From Sphingobium sp. V4 (GTDB lineage: Bacteria; Pseudomonadota; Alphaproteobacteria; Sphingomonadales; Sphingomonadaceae), in the NCBI RefSeq assembly GCF_029590555.1, contig NZ_CP081002.1:1-64000 (forward strand): a stretch of 64,000 nt of DNA, in the 5' to 3' direction. Below the pieces are notes generated by a model. That model was not told the DNA's origin. It did not search any database and saw nothing but the letters and a program-made list of their open reading frames with translations. Positions 55,234-64,000 of the stretch are shown here, piece by piece. Position numbers and translations under genes: made by a program. The number at the start of each line of letters is the position of its first letter. Position 1 is the stretch's first letter.

Positions 55234-55940
55234 GCGGTGCGATCGAAGCGTCAGCCATCGTCGTCGGTGCATCTGGCGGCATAGGTGCGGCTTGCGAGGC
55301 CGCGTTGATCGAGGAGGGGGCATTCCGGGTTGTCCACGGTTTTGCGCGGTCACGGAAAGGGCCGCTGCATCTCGATCTCCTCGACGAGGCGAGCATTGCC
55401 GCAGCGGCCGCCTATGTTGCGAGTGGCCCCGCGCCCACCCTTGTCATCGTTGCAACCGGTCTATTGCACAAGGAAAGCCACGGTCCAGAAAAGGCGCTGT
55501 CAAACCTCGACCCGGCTTGGCTTGCCGAAGTCTATGCGGTGAACGCGATCGGGCCGGCGCTCGTCGCCAAACATTTTCTGCCACTCATGCCCAAAGGCAG
55601 GCGGGGGGTTTTCGCGGCGCTGTCGGCGCGCGTTGGCTCCATCAGCGACAATCGGCTCGGTGGATGGCATGGCTACCGCGCGTCGAAGGCGTCACTTAAC
55701 ATGCTGGTGCGCAATTTCGCGATTGAGGAGCGCCGCCGCAATGACCGCGCGATCGTCGTGGCGCTGCATCCTGGCACCGTTGATACCGGCTTGTCCCGAC
55801 CCTTTCAGGCCAATGTCCAGCCTGGACGCCTGTTCGATCCCGAGCGTGCCGCGTTGCAACTGCTCGACGTTGTCGAAGGGCTGAAGGTGTCCGATAGCGG
55901 GAAACTGTTCGACTATGAGGGGAATGAAATCCCGTTTTAG
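55230..55940 (+). CDS. Short-chain dehydrogenase/reductase, CsgA-like
   Basis: 236 aa classical SDR: cofactor motif IVVGASGGIGAACEAAL near the N-terminus, VNAIGP (NNAG-like), ALSARVGSISDN with the Ser, and GYRASKASLNML with YxxxK. Closest in style to CsgA-type SDRs of proteobacteria. Substrate unknown. Translationally coupled to yaaA; a terminator follows at 56037. Confidence 0.88.
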   Translation: MSGAIEASAIVVGASGGIGAACEAALIEEGAFRVVHGFARSRKGPLHLDLLDEASIAAAAAYVASGPAPTLVIVATGLLHKESHGPEKALSNLDPAWLAEVYAVNAIGPALVAKHFLPLMPKGRRGVFAALSARVGSISDNRLGGWHGYRASKASLNMLVRNFAIEERRRNDRAIVVALHPGTVDTGLSRPFQANVQPGRLFDPERAALQLLDVVEGLKVSDSGKLFDYEGNEIPF

Positions 55941-56036
55941 TGGCGCTCGTACAAAGCTTGCCTATCATGGACGTTGTCGGGCACGCTTGTAGTCAAGTAG
56001 GCGAAATATCTCATACAGGGGACGAAGCTCGACGTG

Positions 56037-56063
56037 CCAGCGTCGGCGTGACGCTGGTTTCTT
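56037..56063 (+). terminator. Intrinsic terminator of yaaA-SDR
   Basis: Perfect 8-bp stem CCAGCGTC/GACGCTGG, 5-nt loop, then TTTCTT. It lies 97 bp after the SDR stop, within the 312-bp convergent gap before the TolC gene, which otherwise contains nothing I can support. Confidence 0.7.
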
Positions 56064-56252
56064 CGCGTCTGCGTGAAAAACCTCCCATGCGCGAACCTGC
56101 AGTCTTGGCCGACTGTGCTATGGGAATTGAGCCTCCGGCTTTTGGGTTGACGAGATCATGGCGTTAATTGACGCGCGACGTCCGCAGCCGCTGGCGTTGC
56201 TGGGCTGTGACGGCATCTCCGCTCCCTTTGCGTTCAAATGCACTGCCTGCCC

Positions 56253-57713
56253 TCACTCGAAAGGCGACCGGAGGTCCAGACCCAGCGCATCTTCGTCAGC
56301 CGTCGCCGCCGCCAGCTCGGCCCGGGCAGCCGCGATTCGTGCATTCGCCTCAATCAGCTTTACTTCGACACTGGTTGCGCTCTCCTCGCGCTGGTTCACT
56401 AGGAAGAAGTCACTCGACCCCAGGTCGAAGCGCCGCCGCTCGGCACTCGCCAAACGCTGAGCCAGCGTGCGTTCCCGTTCGGCTGCATCGACAAGCTGGC
56501 TGGCTGTTTCCACCTCTATGCCGATGGACGTAACCTCGGCCTGGATCTTTTCCGCCAGATATCGCTGCTTTACCGTGAGTTCGTCGATCTTCGCCTGGGT
56601 TTCAGCCAGCTTGCCTTTTGCCTTGCGGTTCTGGAGCGGTATCTTGAACGTCACGCCCACGATCATCTCGAGCGGTGTGCGGCTGTATCCCCCAAGCCCT
56701 TCGCGCCCGACATCCTTCGCGATCTCTCCTGTAAGGTCCAATCGCGGCTTCATGTCGTTGCGCGCCAACGCCAGCTTGACCGTTGCCTTGTCGATTTCCT
56801 CCAGCAGAACGGCGAAATCGGGGCGACCCGCCAGATTGAAGGCCGGATCGGTCCTCACCCTACCGAATGCGTTTGCAGCTTCGGGCAGTCGCCCTTCTTC
56901 AACCAGGATAGGCAGCCCCTGTTCGTCGCGATAGAAGAGCGATAGTTTCACCGCCGCAGCGCGAAAGGCTTGCCGCGCCTCGATAACGAAGGCCTGCCGC
57001 TTGACCAGGCTTGCCTCATTCTCGATCAGCAATATGTCCGGCTTGGCGCCCATCTTGACCTGGCGCTGGATTCCATGGGTCCGATCCTGCGCCAGCGCCA
57101 GCAGCGCCTGATAGGCTTTGAGCTTCAATCCCGCCGCCACCCACTTCTGATAGGCGTCGATCGCGCGCGCCTGAACGCCGATGCTGGTGGCCTTCGTTTC
57201 AAACCGGGTGATGTCGATGTCGTTGGCGGCCAGCCGATAATCCGACCGGCGTGCATCGATCAGGCGGTCGCGCAGCAGCGAATAGAGCGCGCCGACCTTC
57301 ACCTCTCCCAGCCGATTGGTGTAGGCCTTGTCTTCATAAACCGGGAACTCCCCGCGAGAGGCTCGATAGTGCCCGTAGACATAGCCGCCATTATCCATGA
57401 AGGGCTGCTCGGCCTTTCCGGTCAATTCCGTTCCGTCATAATAGCCAGCGATCCGGCTGCGTCCTTCCACCGCAAAGACGGTGTCGAACGCCCCCTGCGC
57501 GGTCAACGCTCGCGCTTCAGCCTGGCGATTGCGCGCCAGCGCCGCGATAATGTCTGGCGCGAAACGGGCAGACGATTGCAGAACCGCCTCTAGCGTCAAG
57601 GAACTGCGCAGACTTGACGGTGCTATCGATGCCGCCGGACTTTCCTGCCCGTGCACGGCAGATGCGGCCGTAACAATCAGCAGCGCTCCGACGCCGATCC
57701 TGATGCGCATCAT
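56253..57713 (-). CDS. TolC-family outer-membrane efflux protein
   Basis: 486 aa from ATG 57713. Signal peptide (IGVGALLIVTAASAVHG), then the two-fold repeat of long helices and beta-hairpins of TolC proteins (LTLEAVLQSSARFAPDIIAALARNRQAEARALTAQGAFD; AETQAKIDELTVKQRYLAEKIQAEVTSIGIEVETASQLVDAAERE; LIEANARIAAARAELAAATADEDALGLDL). Forms the trimeric outer-membrane duct. It overlaps the HlyD gene by TGATG, and the HlyD gene overlaps the ABC gene by GTGA, so all three parts of a tripartite exporter are made together. Confidence 0.88.
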   Translation of the reverse strand: MMRIRIGVGALLIVTAASAVHGQESPAASIAPSSLRSSLTLEAVLQSSARFAPDIIAALARNRQAEARALTAQGAFDTVFAVEGRSRIAGYYDGTELTGKAEQPFMDNGGYVYGHYRASRGEFPVYEDKAYTNRLGEVKVGALYSLLRDRLIDARRSDYRLAANDIDITRFETKATSIGVQARAIDAYQKWVAAGLKLKAYQALLALAQDRTHGIQRQVKMGAKPDILLIENEASLVKRQAFVIEARQAFRAAAVKLSLFYRDEQGLPILVEEGRLPEAANAFGRVRTDPAFNLAGRPDFAVLLEEIDKATVKLALARNDMKPRLDLTGEIAKDVGREGLGGYSRTPLEMIVGVTFKIPLQNRKAKGKLAETQAKIDELTVKQRYLAEKIQAEVTSIGIEVETASQLVDAAERERTLAQRLASAERRRFDLGSSDFFLVNQREESATSVEVKLIEANARIAAARAELAAATADEDALGLDLRSPFE

Positions 57714-58774
57714 CACTTTTTCTTCTTTTCGATCGAGCTCTCGGTCTTCCCCCCTTGCTTCTGAGCGGCCTGATCCTGCCCGAAATTTAGAGGAAAATCG
57801 TTGAGCTGGCGCCATAATTCATATCCAACGGTCACATTCTCGCCCTGAATCCAGCCCAGCACCTTGCTGCCTTGGCGCAGGAAGCGTCGATCCGGCCACA
57901 CGGGTTTGCCGGGCCTGGGTTCGACCAGCACGCGGAACAGTCCATCGGCGCGGGGTGTCGGATCGACCGACACTACCTGACCATCATAAATGCCCACCGC
58001 AAAGGCGGGCCAGCCGCTGAACTGAACCGCGGGAAAGCCTTCGAATTCGAGGCGCACCGGGCGGCGTTGATCGACCAGCGGGATGTCCCGGCCATCGACA
58101 TAGAGTTCGACTGCGCGCTCGATCTGTTCGGGGGCGATCATCGCCAGCACGGTCCCTGCGGAAATCAATGCGCCGCCCGCCGCGGCGTTGAGTTCCAGTA
58201 CCCGCCCGTCCCGTGGCGCGGTAACGACCTGCGCCGACTGTCGCCTTTGCCGAACCTCGATCTGCTTCAGCTTCGCCCGCGCCTCAGCCAGCTTGGCGTT
58301 GGCATCGGCGACCTTGATCTGGGTCTGCTCATAGTCCCGCCGCGCGGCGAGCCCTTCGGTGTAAAGCTGTCCGGTGCGCCCTACATCGATCGATGCGACC
58401 GCGCGGGATTGCTCGATCGCCGCAATCTGCGCCTCGACTTCCGCTTTCTCGGCGGCCAGGCGCTCAAGAAAGTTGGGATCGACGTCGACAACCTGAACGA
58501 TGGGATCACCGGCCTTCACCAGCGCACCATCTTGTACGAAAAAACGTTCGACGCGACCATCAACCAGCGATGACACCTGCTGTGGTCGATCATCGGGGTC
58601 GAGCGCGATAACCTGCCCGCTACCCTGCGCGGTTTGACGCCATGGCACGAACAGGATGGCAAACGCCACGCAAAGTCCCAGCAGGATGAGCCATGCCACA
58701 ACCACGGTTGCCCGTGGCGGCTTCAGGCTTGCAAGCGATCGGAAATGTGTGAGCTGCGGCGGTTCGATCGTCAC
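57713..58774 (-). CDS. HlyD-family periplasmic adaptor
   Basis: 353 aa from GTG 58774 (overlaps the ABC stop as GTGA). One N-terminal TM helix (TVVVAWLILLGLCVAFAILFVPW), a split lipoyl/barrel-sandwich domain (VSSLVDGRVERFFVQDGALVKAGDPIVQV ... VVTAPRDGRVLELNAAAGGALISAGTVLAMIAP), and a coiled coil between (AAEKAEVEAQIAAIEQSR; DANAKLAEARAKLKQIEVRQRR). The coiled coil is shorter than in HlyD of hemolysin systems. Ends in a Lys-rich tail (EKKKK). Bridges the inner-membrane ABC-like protein and TolC. Confidence 0.9.
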   Translation of the reverse strand: MTIEPPQLTHFRSLASLKPPRATVVVAWLILLGLCVAFAILFVPWRQTAQGSGQVIALDPDDRPQQVSSLVDGRVERFFVQDGALVKAGDPIVQVVDVDPNFLERLAAEKAEVEAQIAAIEQSRAVASIDVGRTGQLYTEGLAARRDYEQTQIKVADANAKLAEARAKLKQIEVRQRRQSAQVVTAPRDGRVLELNAAAGGALISAGTVLAMIAPEQIERAVELYVDGRDIPLVDQRRPVRLEFEGFPAVQFSGWPAFAVGIYDGQVVSVDPTPRADGLFRVLVEPRPGKPVWPDRRFLRQGSKVLGWIQGENVTVGYELWRQLNDFPLNFGQDQAAQKQGGKTESSIEKKKK

Positions 58775-60465
58775 GCCTCTGGCTCCTTCCGCGCAAGGAA
58801 GCGCACCAGCCCATCCTGATCCGCGAAACGGTGCTGCTCCCGCACGCCCAACCAATAACATGCGTCGAGATCCAGCGCTTCGGGGCGACCGGTAAACAGC
58901 AGGACGGTCGTTCCATGTTCCCGCAACATCCTGAGCGACGCGCGCAACGGTTCGGCCGGCATCATGTCGTAAAGTTGCGATAGCAACAGGACCTTTGGGC
59001 GGCCGAGCAAGGCATTGGCCAGCTTCAATTGCATAACCTCCACGATCGACAGCGGCGAGCCCGAGCTGGCTAGTTGCGTATCCAGCCCGTCGGTCAGGCT
59101 CGACACGCGCGCAGCGAGGCCAACCATGTCAAGCGTGCGTATGATCATTGCGCCGTCAGCATTGCGGCCTGCCGCCAGATTGAGATATTCCCGGATGGTG
59201 ACGTCGACGATCGTGGGTCGGTTCAGCACCATCACGGCGGAGCGCAGAAGATACATGTCGAAGCTGCCAAGTTCGCTTCCTCCGATTGACAACAATCCTC
59301 TCTCGGGGCTTGCATGACGTTTGAGGAGAAGCGCGATCTGGTTTTCGACGCCCGGCTCTGCCACGATCACGACCTGCTCGCCGCTGTGGATCGCGAAGTC
59401 GAAATGCGATCCGGCCAGTTGCACGGCGCGAAACCGCACCGATCCATTCGGTGGAGCCTGTCCGCTGAGCCCGGCGGGTTCCTGCGGAATGGCAAAAATC
59501 TGGGACAATTCTTCCGAACTCGCGACCAGATCGTAGAAGGTGTCGAGATACCAGCCCAGCTGATAAATGCCGTAGAAGACGCCGGACAGGATAAGTTCGG
59601 CCGCCACTAGCTGACCGATTGAAAGCTGCCCCGCTAGGATGAGATTGCCCCCCAGCGCCAGCAGCGCCGCGGCAGCGAGCGCGTAGACGAGGAAATAACC
59701 CAGCGCCTGCGCAAAGCTGTACCGGAAATAGCGACGATGTGCCTTGATATAGTTGGCCGTAACCGCCTCGGACCGATCCATGGCAAAATCAAGATGTCGC
59801 GCGGATTTGTAGAAGCCATTTGACGCGCCAACGCTCTCCAGCCAGTGCGCGGCTTCATGCTTGGCGTGCGACACGCCGACGGCACCTGTGATCGCGCCCT
59901 GGCGCCAGACCAGCCAGATCAGCAGACATGCCGCCACCAGGATGATGTTGAACGCCAGGAAGAAAGGATGATAGAAACTCGTCACCATTAGGCCGACGGC
60001 CCCCTGCAGGATGATGGTGAAAGCGCCGATCACCAGGCTGGGTACCGCCTTCTGGACGACCACCATGTCGAAATAGCGGTTGAACAGACTGCCGCGGCTT
60101 TCATCTGCGAAGAAGGGATTTTGCGCATGCACGGCGCGCACGGTGACCTCCGCTACCACTCGGGCGAAGATGCGACGCTCGAACATGGCCAGCAGGTAGA
60201 TGCGCAGCGCGCTGAGGCCCGCGACGAGCAATAACAGGGTGAGCAGCACGCCTGATAAAATCCAGAGCGGCGCCACCAAGGCGGTGCGAGCCACAGAATT
60301 GATCAGCAACTGCACTGAAATGGGTGTCGCCAGCGATAGCAGAGTGATCGCCAAGGTGTAGACGATGCCTACATTCACATAGGCCTTGTCGGGCCCCACT
60401 ATCTCCGCGAGCCACGCGGCAGCCTGCCGCAGACCCAGACGCTCCCCAGCCAATTTGGACCTCAT
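58771..60465 (-). CDS. ABC-exporter-like protein with a motif-less (presumably inactive) nucleotide-binding domain
   Basis: 564 aa from ATG 60465. Residues 30-310 form a type I ABC exporter TM domain of about six helices (VNVGIVYTLAITLLSLATPISVQLLINSVA; FIIL-type helices around 145-195 and 255-305). Residues 340-560 align with an ABC NBD, but each motif is replaced: Walker A is VAEPGVENQ at 368-376 instead of GxxGxGKST, the signature is PLSIVE at 471-476 instead of LSGGQ, Walker B is VLLLSQ at 492-497 instead of VLLLDE, and the H-loop His is Gly526 (FTGR). The frame is intact and coupled to HlyD and TolC. An active exporter would need a partner ATPase or another energy source; a scaffold role is also possible. 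Confidence 0.85.
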   Translation of the reverse strand: MRSKLAGERLGLRQAAAWLAEIVGPDKAYVNVGIVYTLAITLLSLATPISVQLLINSVARTALVAPLWILSGVLLTLLLLVAGLSALRIYLLAMFERRIFARVVAEVTVRAVHAQNPFFADESRGSLFNRYFDMVVVQKAVPSLVIGAFTIILQGAVGLMVTSFYHPFFLAFNIILVAACLLIWLVWRQGAITGAVGVSHAKHEAAHWLESVGASNGFYKSARHLDFAMDRSEAVTANYIKAHRRYFRYSFAQALGYFLVYALAAAALLALGGNLILAGQLSIGQLVAAELILSGVFYGIYQLGWYLDTFYDLVASSEELSQIFAIPQEPAGLSGQAPPNGSVRFRAVQLAGSHFDFAIHSGEQVVIVAEPGVENQIALLLKRHASPERGLLSIGGSELGSFDMYLLRSAVMVLNRPTIVDVTIREYLNLAAGRNADGAMIIRTLDMVGLAARVSSLTDGLDTQLASSGSPLSIVEVMQLKLANALLGRPKVLLLSQLYDMMPAEPLRASLRMLREHGTTVLLFTGRPEALDLDACYWLGVREQHRFADQDGLVRFLARKEPEA

Positions 60466-60817
60466 GGATATGTGCCTTTCCGGCGGTATAATCGGACCGG
60501 GTTGCAAGACAAGTTCTGACTGTTGCGTTGCAACATAAATTCACAAAGCCGTAACGTGCTTAGGGCTTCTTTCCGTTCTGCGGCATGACAGCGTCTGGCG
60601 CTGTGACCCCTCGGCGATTTCGAAACCGTAATCGTCGCCTGGCGGAAACATCCGGCCAGATTAGATGGCTCAATCGAAAGCTGCCCGTCTGTTCCTGAGG
60701 AGAATCAAGCGCAACTGAGCGGTTCCAAATGTCAAGGGTTGGGGTGCTTGCATATGACAGCCTTCCATGCGGGAATTCGCGGGCTGAGCACCAGCCTTGG
60801 GTGGATTTCAGCATTGG

Positions 60818-61189
60818 CTAGTTTAAGCGAGTCGCAGGTGGCGAAGGAATGACGCAACATGTGTGGGGTTTGATGCGCTTGGGGATCCCGGCGACCTCGG
60901 CCGCCTCCTGGACCATAGGGTGTAGGAGGCGGGTAGTGATCGGGTCAGCCATATTCTGGCGAGGAACAGCCAGCCATAAGCGAGCAGGGCTCTGCATTTT
61001 TCTGGCTTCGCGCCACCACATCCGCAGCAGTTCGAACAACTGCGGGGAGAGCATGGCATCGCCGTTCTTGCCGCTTTTGCTCAGTTCGAGCGGTTCATCT
61101 GAACATGACGACCAGCGTGCAAGCCTAGCGCCACAGTTTTTATGCGAAGTTCGGCTGGGACATGACCAGCGACATGCCAGTAAGGGCAT
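60818..61189 (-). pseudogene. Tyrosine recombinase/integrase remnant
   Basis: The segment SGKNGDAMLSPQLFELLRMWWREARK, ...VPRQNMADPITTRLLHPMVQEAAEVAGIPKRIKPHT resembles the phage-integrase-type recombinases that accompany IS91-like elements. The family continues HTLRHSFATHLL; here a one-base shift after KPHT gives LRHSFAT in the next frame, then a stop. The N-terminal half is not recognisable. 60466-60817 holds nothing else I can support. Confidence 0.6.
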
Positions 61190-61192
61190 GAG

Positions 61193-61269
61193 TCAGAACT
61201 GCATTTTGACCTGCCCCCCCAGCGCCAGCGCATCATTGATTTCGCGATAGGCGAAGGCACCGGGATCTA
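61193..61269 (-). other. 3' end of an open frame cut by IS copy B
   Basis: On the minus strand the frame entering from the IS edge reads GAFAYREINDALALGGQVKMQF and stops at 61193. It could be the C-terminus of a coding sequence truncated by the insertion; too short to identify. Confidence 0.3.
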
Positions 61270-62697
61270 GGCCGCGTCCCATCGCATGGTGTAACAGCGT
61301 CATTGTGGGGCTTGAGGTGCATGGAGCGTAGCGACCGGAGCCTCAAGCCCCAGCAATGACATGGCCCCTGTCTTGGCGGCCATCGCCGATCTTCGGTAGA
61401 GTTCGGGTTGCGAAACCAATGAACCTATCGGAGACGACGATGACCACGGACAGAATGGCGCTTATCGAGCTGGTTGAAAAGGGCGCAGACGCAGATCTCG
61501 TACGCGAGATGTTGGCCTTCGCTGCTGAAAGGATGATGGAAGCTGAGGTGCAGGCGCTGACCGGCGCTCCCCATGGTGCTCGAGACCCCGCAGTGCGGGA
61601 GGTTCAGCGCAACGGCTATCGTGAGCGCTCCTGGGAAACCAGGGCCGGCCATATTGATCTGGAGATTCCCCGCCTTCGCAAGGGGTCCTATTTCCCGTCC
61701 TTCCTTGAACCCCGCCGTACCGCTGAGAAGGCGCTGACCGCGGTCATTCAGGAGGCCTATGTACAAGGCATCTCGACCCGCTCGGTCGATAATCTGGTGA
61801 AGGCCATGGGCCTCACAGGCATCTCCAAGAGCTCCGTCAGCAGGCTGGTCGAGGAGATCGACGAGCGGGTCAACGCCTTCCTGAACAGGCCGATAGGAGG
61901 CGAATTTCCGTACGTCTGGCTCGATGCCACCTACATAAAATCCCGCCAGGGGGGCAGGATCCTGTCGACGGCGACAATAATCGCTGTCGGGGTGAGCACC
62001 GATGGCCGGCGTGAGGTGTTGGGCGTCGCCACTGGCCCCACCGAGGCGGAGACCTTCTGGAAGGGCTTCTTGCGGTCTCTCGCCGATCGCGGGCTGCGGG
62101 GCGTCAAACTTGTCATCGCCGATGATCACAAAGGGCTGCGCGCCGCCGCCAGCAAGGTCTTCCATGCTACCCTGCAGCGCTGCCGAATCCACTGGATGCG
62201 CAATGCCCTCGCGCATGTGTCGACCAAGCAGCGGCCTGCGGTCACAGCGATGATCAAGACGATCTTTGCCCAGGAGACCTCTCAGGAGGCCCATAAGCAG
62301 TGGCAGACAATTGCCGACGCCTTACGCGACCGCGCTCCCAAACTCGCCGAAATGATGGACGCCGCACGAGAAGATGTCCTCGCCTATGCTGCCTTCCCGA
62401 AGGACCATTGGCCCCAGATCTCCAGCACGAATCCTCTCGAGCGCCTCAACGGCGAGATCAAAAGACGGTCCGATGTCGTCGGCATCTTTCCCAATGATGC
62501 GGCCGTGATCCGCCTCGTCGGCGCCCTGATGCTCGAACAGCAGGACGAGTGGGCCGTATCACGCCGATACATGAGCCTTGAAAGTCTCGCCCCAGTCAGC
62601 GACAATCCTCTCATCAAGCTGCCCGGCGTGGCGGCCTGATCCAGTCCGATCCTCTACCAAGGATCCGCGCTGTTACACCATCCCGCGGGGCACGATC
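61270..62697 (+). mobile_element. IS256-family insertion sequence, copy B
   Basis: 1428 bp, the reverse-complement twin of copy A. Flanking octamers (GGGATCTA left, TCTCAAGC right) do not match each other or any flank of copy A in either orientation, so no target duplication survives. Together the copies bracket 54315-61269 as long inverted repeats. Confidence 0.9.
61440..62639 (+). CDS. IS256-family (mutator-type) transposase, copy B
   Basis: 399 aa starting [15 protein letters not shown], with the same DDE motifs as copy A ([31 protein letters not shown]). One amino-acid difference from copy A (Ala in VLAYAAFPK). Confidence 0.95.
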   Translation: MTTDRMALIELVEKGADADLVREMLAFAAERMMEAEVQALTGAPHGARDPAVREVQRNGYRERSWETRAGHIDLEIPRLRKGSYFPSFLEPRRTAEKALTAVIQEAYVQGISTRSVDNLVKAMGLTGISKSSVSRLVEEIDERVNAFLNRPIGGEFPYVWLDATYIKSRQGGRILSTATIIAVGVSTDGRREVLGVATGPTEAETFWKGFLRSLADRGLRGVKLVIADDHKGLRAAASKVFHATLQRCRIHWMRNALAHVSTKQRPAVTAMIKTIFAQETSQEAHKQWQTIADALRDRAPKLAEMMDAAREDVLAYAAFPKDHWPQISSTNPLERLNGEIKRRSDVVGIFPNDAAVIRLVGALMLEQQDEWAVSRRYMSLESLAPVSDNPLIKLPGVAA

Positions 62698-62764
62698 TCT
62701 CAAGCGGCACCAGTGCCCGGAACGAACGTGCCGCGGTCGTCCAAGGGCTATCGGTTCATGGGCC

Positions 62765-63172
62765 TCAGATGACCGGGTAACATGCGCTTGCCGAAAGTGG
62801 CACGCTGATCGATCCGGCTCCGGTGAACAGGGTGAAACTCCCGTTGCCGCTTACCTGCTTCCCGCAGGCCGGTTCTGTCAGGGTGAAGGCCAGGCCCGCA
62901 ATCGCCGGGCCCTGATATAGCGTCTTGGCATAGGTATCGAGATTGGCGCTGGTGCATGTCCCCGATATGTTGACCGCGAGACACCGTGCGGCCTGCTCGG
63001 TGGCTGCATGGAGGCTGATGACGGCGCCCAGCAGAAAGGACAGGTAAATGGTGGAGAAAACGGTCGTCAGGAAGAGCGGCAGGACGAGAGCGAACTCGGC
63101 GGCCGTCGCTCCGGACTCCGTCCGTGCGAAAATGCGCAGGAAATGGGCAAGACGAGGCAACAGGTTGGTCAT
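62765..63172 (-). CDS. TadE-like pilus assembly protein
   Basis: 135 aa from ATG 63172, overlapping the upstream gene by ATGA. Pseudopilin-like N-terminus: short positively charged leader, GATAAEFALVLPLFLTTVFSTIYLSFLLGAV (the Glu at position 5 of the hydrophobic helix is the TadE hallmark), then a small extracellular domain with two possible disulfide pairs. Minor pseudopilin of the Tad/Flp pilus. The IS copy B edge is 67 bp beyond its stop, so any further tad genes on that side are displaced. Confidence 0.82.
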   Translation of the reverse strand: MTNLLPRLAHFLRIFARTESGATAAEFALVLPLFLTTVFSTIYLSFLLGAVISLHAATEQAARCLAVNISGTCTSANLDTYAKTLYQGPAIAGLAFTLTEPACGKQVSGNGSFTLFTGAGSISVPLSASACYPVI

Positions 63173-63714
63173 TTGAGGCGCATCCATGCGGTCTGCTGGA
63201 TATTCGTCGACATCGCGGACATGATGGTCAATCCGGGTGCGAACGGAACATAGGTGTAGCTGGCCGTTACCGAGATATAGTCGCCCGGCGCCTGGGTGCT
63301 TCCGGTGACGACCGTGCTGCAGTCAGCGGGCGGCGTGGCGTCGATTGCCGCGACCAGTTGCAGGCCGCCGCTATCATCCGCGCAATAATAGGCTTCGGTC
63401 GGCGTATTGAGCGTAACCGACGATCCCAGCGATGTGGCCTGCGCCGCCGCCGCCATGTCCGTGGACAAGGTGGCGCTGCAATTGCCAATGGGATAGGTGG
63501 CGGGCAGCTTTGCGTCGGGGCACAGGTTGCGCACCTTGCCCACCGCCGCCTGCGCCGCCAATTCGGTCTGCATTCGTGAAAAGATATAGACGCACAGGTC
63601 CATGATGTTCAGCGAAACGAACCCGATGATCGGGAAGCACAGCGCCATTTCGACCGCGACACTGCCGCGTCGGTGGGCACGGAACCGCCGGAACAGGGGA
63701 AGCAACCCTGTCAT
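63169..63714 (-). CDS. TadE-family pseudopilin
   Basis: 181 aa: leader with RAHRRGSVAVEMALCFPIIGFVSLNIMDLCVYIFSRMQTELAAQAAVGKVRNLCP, again G-S-V-A-V-E-M with the conserved Glu, followed by a Cys-containing globular domain ending in SATYTYVPF-like strands (SVTASYTYVPFAPGLTIMSAM). Overlaps both neighbours by 4 bp; part of a tad/flp pilus gene series read leftward. Confidence 0.85.
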   Translation of the reverse strand: MTGLLPLFRRFRAHRRGSVAVEMALCFPIIGFVSLNIMDLCVYIFSRMQTELAAQAAVGKVRNLCPDAKLPATYPIGNCSATLSTDMAAAAQATSLGSSVTLNTPTEAYYCADDSGGLQLVAAIDATPPADCSTVVTGSTQAPGDYISVTASYTYVPFAPGLTIMSAMSTNIQQTAWMRLK

Positions 63715-64000
63715 TGCACCAGCCTCGTCACCGTGGAGCCGCCCGAGGACGGCGGGTCGAGCCCGGCCGTCTCGCAGCCGCTGTTATTGGCGAAAATAGT
63801 GCCCGTCCCGTTCACCAGGATCGTGTAGGAGATCAGCATGAAGCAGGAAGAGCCGTTGGAACTCTTGTTCACTATGCCGCTGAATGTCACGTCCGCCTTC
63901 GGCAGGTAGACAAGGCCGGTGATCTCCCACGCGGGACTGTTGCCGGTGTAGGTGAAGCTGGTTCCGCTGGTCAGCGCGGGGTCCTGATACATGGCGATGC
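63711..64000 (-). CDS. TadG-like pilus protein, C-terminal part (5' end outside window)
   Basis: The frame is open at the window edge. The visible ~95 residues read AMYQDPALTSGTSFTYTG, EITGLVYLPKADVTFSGIVNKSSNGSSCFMLISYTILVNGTGTIFANNSGCE, matching the C-terminal end of TadG-family proteins (YQD, GA.YFP...V.F.G..). Overlaps the TadE gene by ATGA. Confidence 0.75.
   Translation of the reverse strand, partial: IAMYQDPALTSGTSFTYTGNSPAWEITGLVYLPKADVTFSGIVNKSSNGSSCFMLISYTILVNGTGTIFANNSGCETAGLDPPSSGGSTVTRLVQ

Noticed and set aside
52887..62697. Composite transposon made by the two IS256 copies
   Set aside because: The outer flanks show no target duplication and neither do the inner ones, so transposition as a unit is not supported; a recombination-derived arrangement fits better.
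1..64000. CRISPR arrays, tRNA or rRNA genes
   Set aside because: No regularly spaced repeats, cloverleaf-like segments or rRNA-conserved stretches were seen on reading.

Overview
The window looks like part of a sphingomonad genome (Sphingomonadaceae, alphaproteobacteria). It is GC-rich, and it carries three large TonB-dependent receptors of the sphingomonad/caulobacter type, several secreted carbohydrate-active enzymes with Sec or Tat signals, a NodD/LinR-class LysR regulator, an alternative aa3-type oxidase operon and Tad pilus genes. This placement is inferred from gene content and protein style; no rRNA or tRNA is visible.

Layout. 0-14.4 kb is a polysaccharide-utilisation region: a GH43 tail, two GH28-like beta-helix proteins, a heparinase II/III-type lyase, a GH97, a TonB receptor behind two LacI-type operators, and a GH2 enzyme with a malectin-like tail. 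The first 5 kb carries an unusual density of frameshifts. 14.5-23.2 kb is a candidate aromatic/phenolic-glycoside catabolic system: a TonB receptor (followed by the GH2), a divergent NodD-like regulator, and a five-gene operon of flavin monooxygenase, extradiol dioxygenase, C-C hydrolase, cyclase-family enzyme and FAA hydrolase. Two nod-box-like sites with the same internal geometry lie at the same distance (58-59 bp) upstream of the receptor and of the monooxygenase. 23.4-33.2 kb is a sugar-acid block: KdgD, LysR, carboxylesterase, MFS hexarate-type transporter, an unrecognised Tat-exported 611-aa protein and a TonB receptor. 33.4-35.6 kb holds a GT1 glycosyltransferase and a TetR regulator with twin palindromes. 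36-41.1 kb is an alternative cytochrome c oxidase operon. 41.2-52.7 kb holds a DUF2189 membrane protein, a GT4 plus amylo-alpha-1,6-glucosidase pair, a GH2, a bona fide GH28 pectinase and a large catalase.

52.9-62.7 kb is bracketed by two practically identical 1428-bp IS256-family elements in inverted orientation. Between them lie yaaA, an SDR gene, and a TolC/HlyD/ABC type-I-secretion-like operon whose ABC protein has lost every ATPase motif. The right edge holds two TadE-like pilus genes and a partial TadG-like gene.

The most interesting signals are the NodD-like regulon with paired nod-box-like sites, the ATPase-dead ABC exporter operon inside the IS-bounded segment, and a perfect 22-bp inverted repeat inside a cox subunit III gene.
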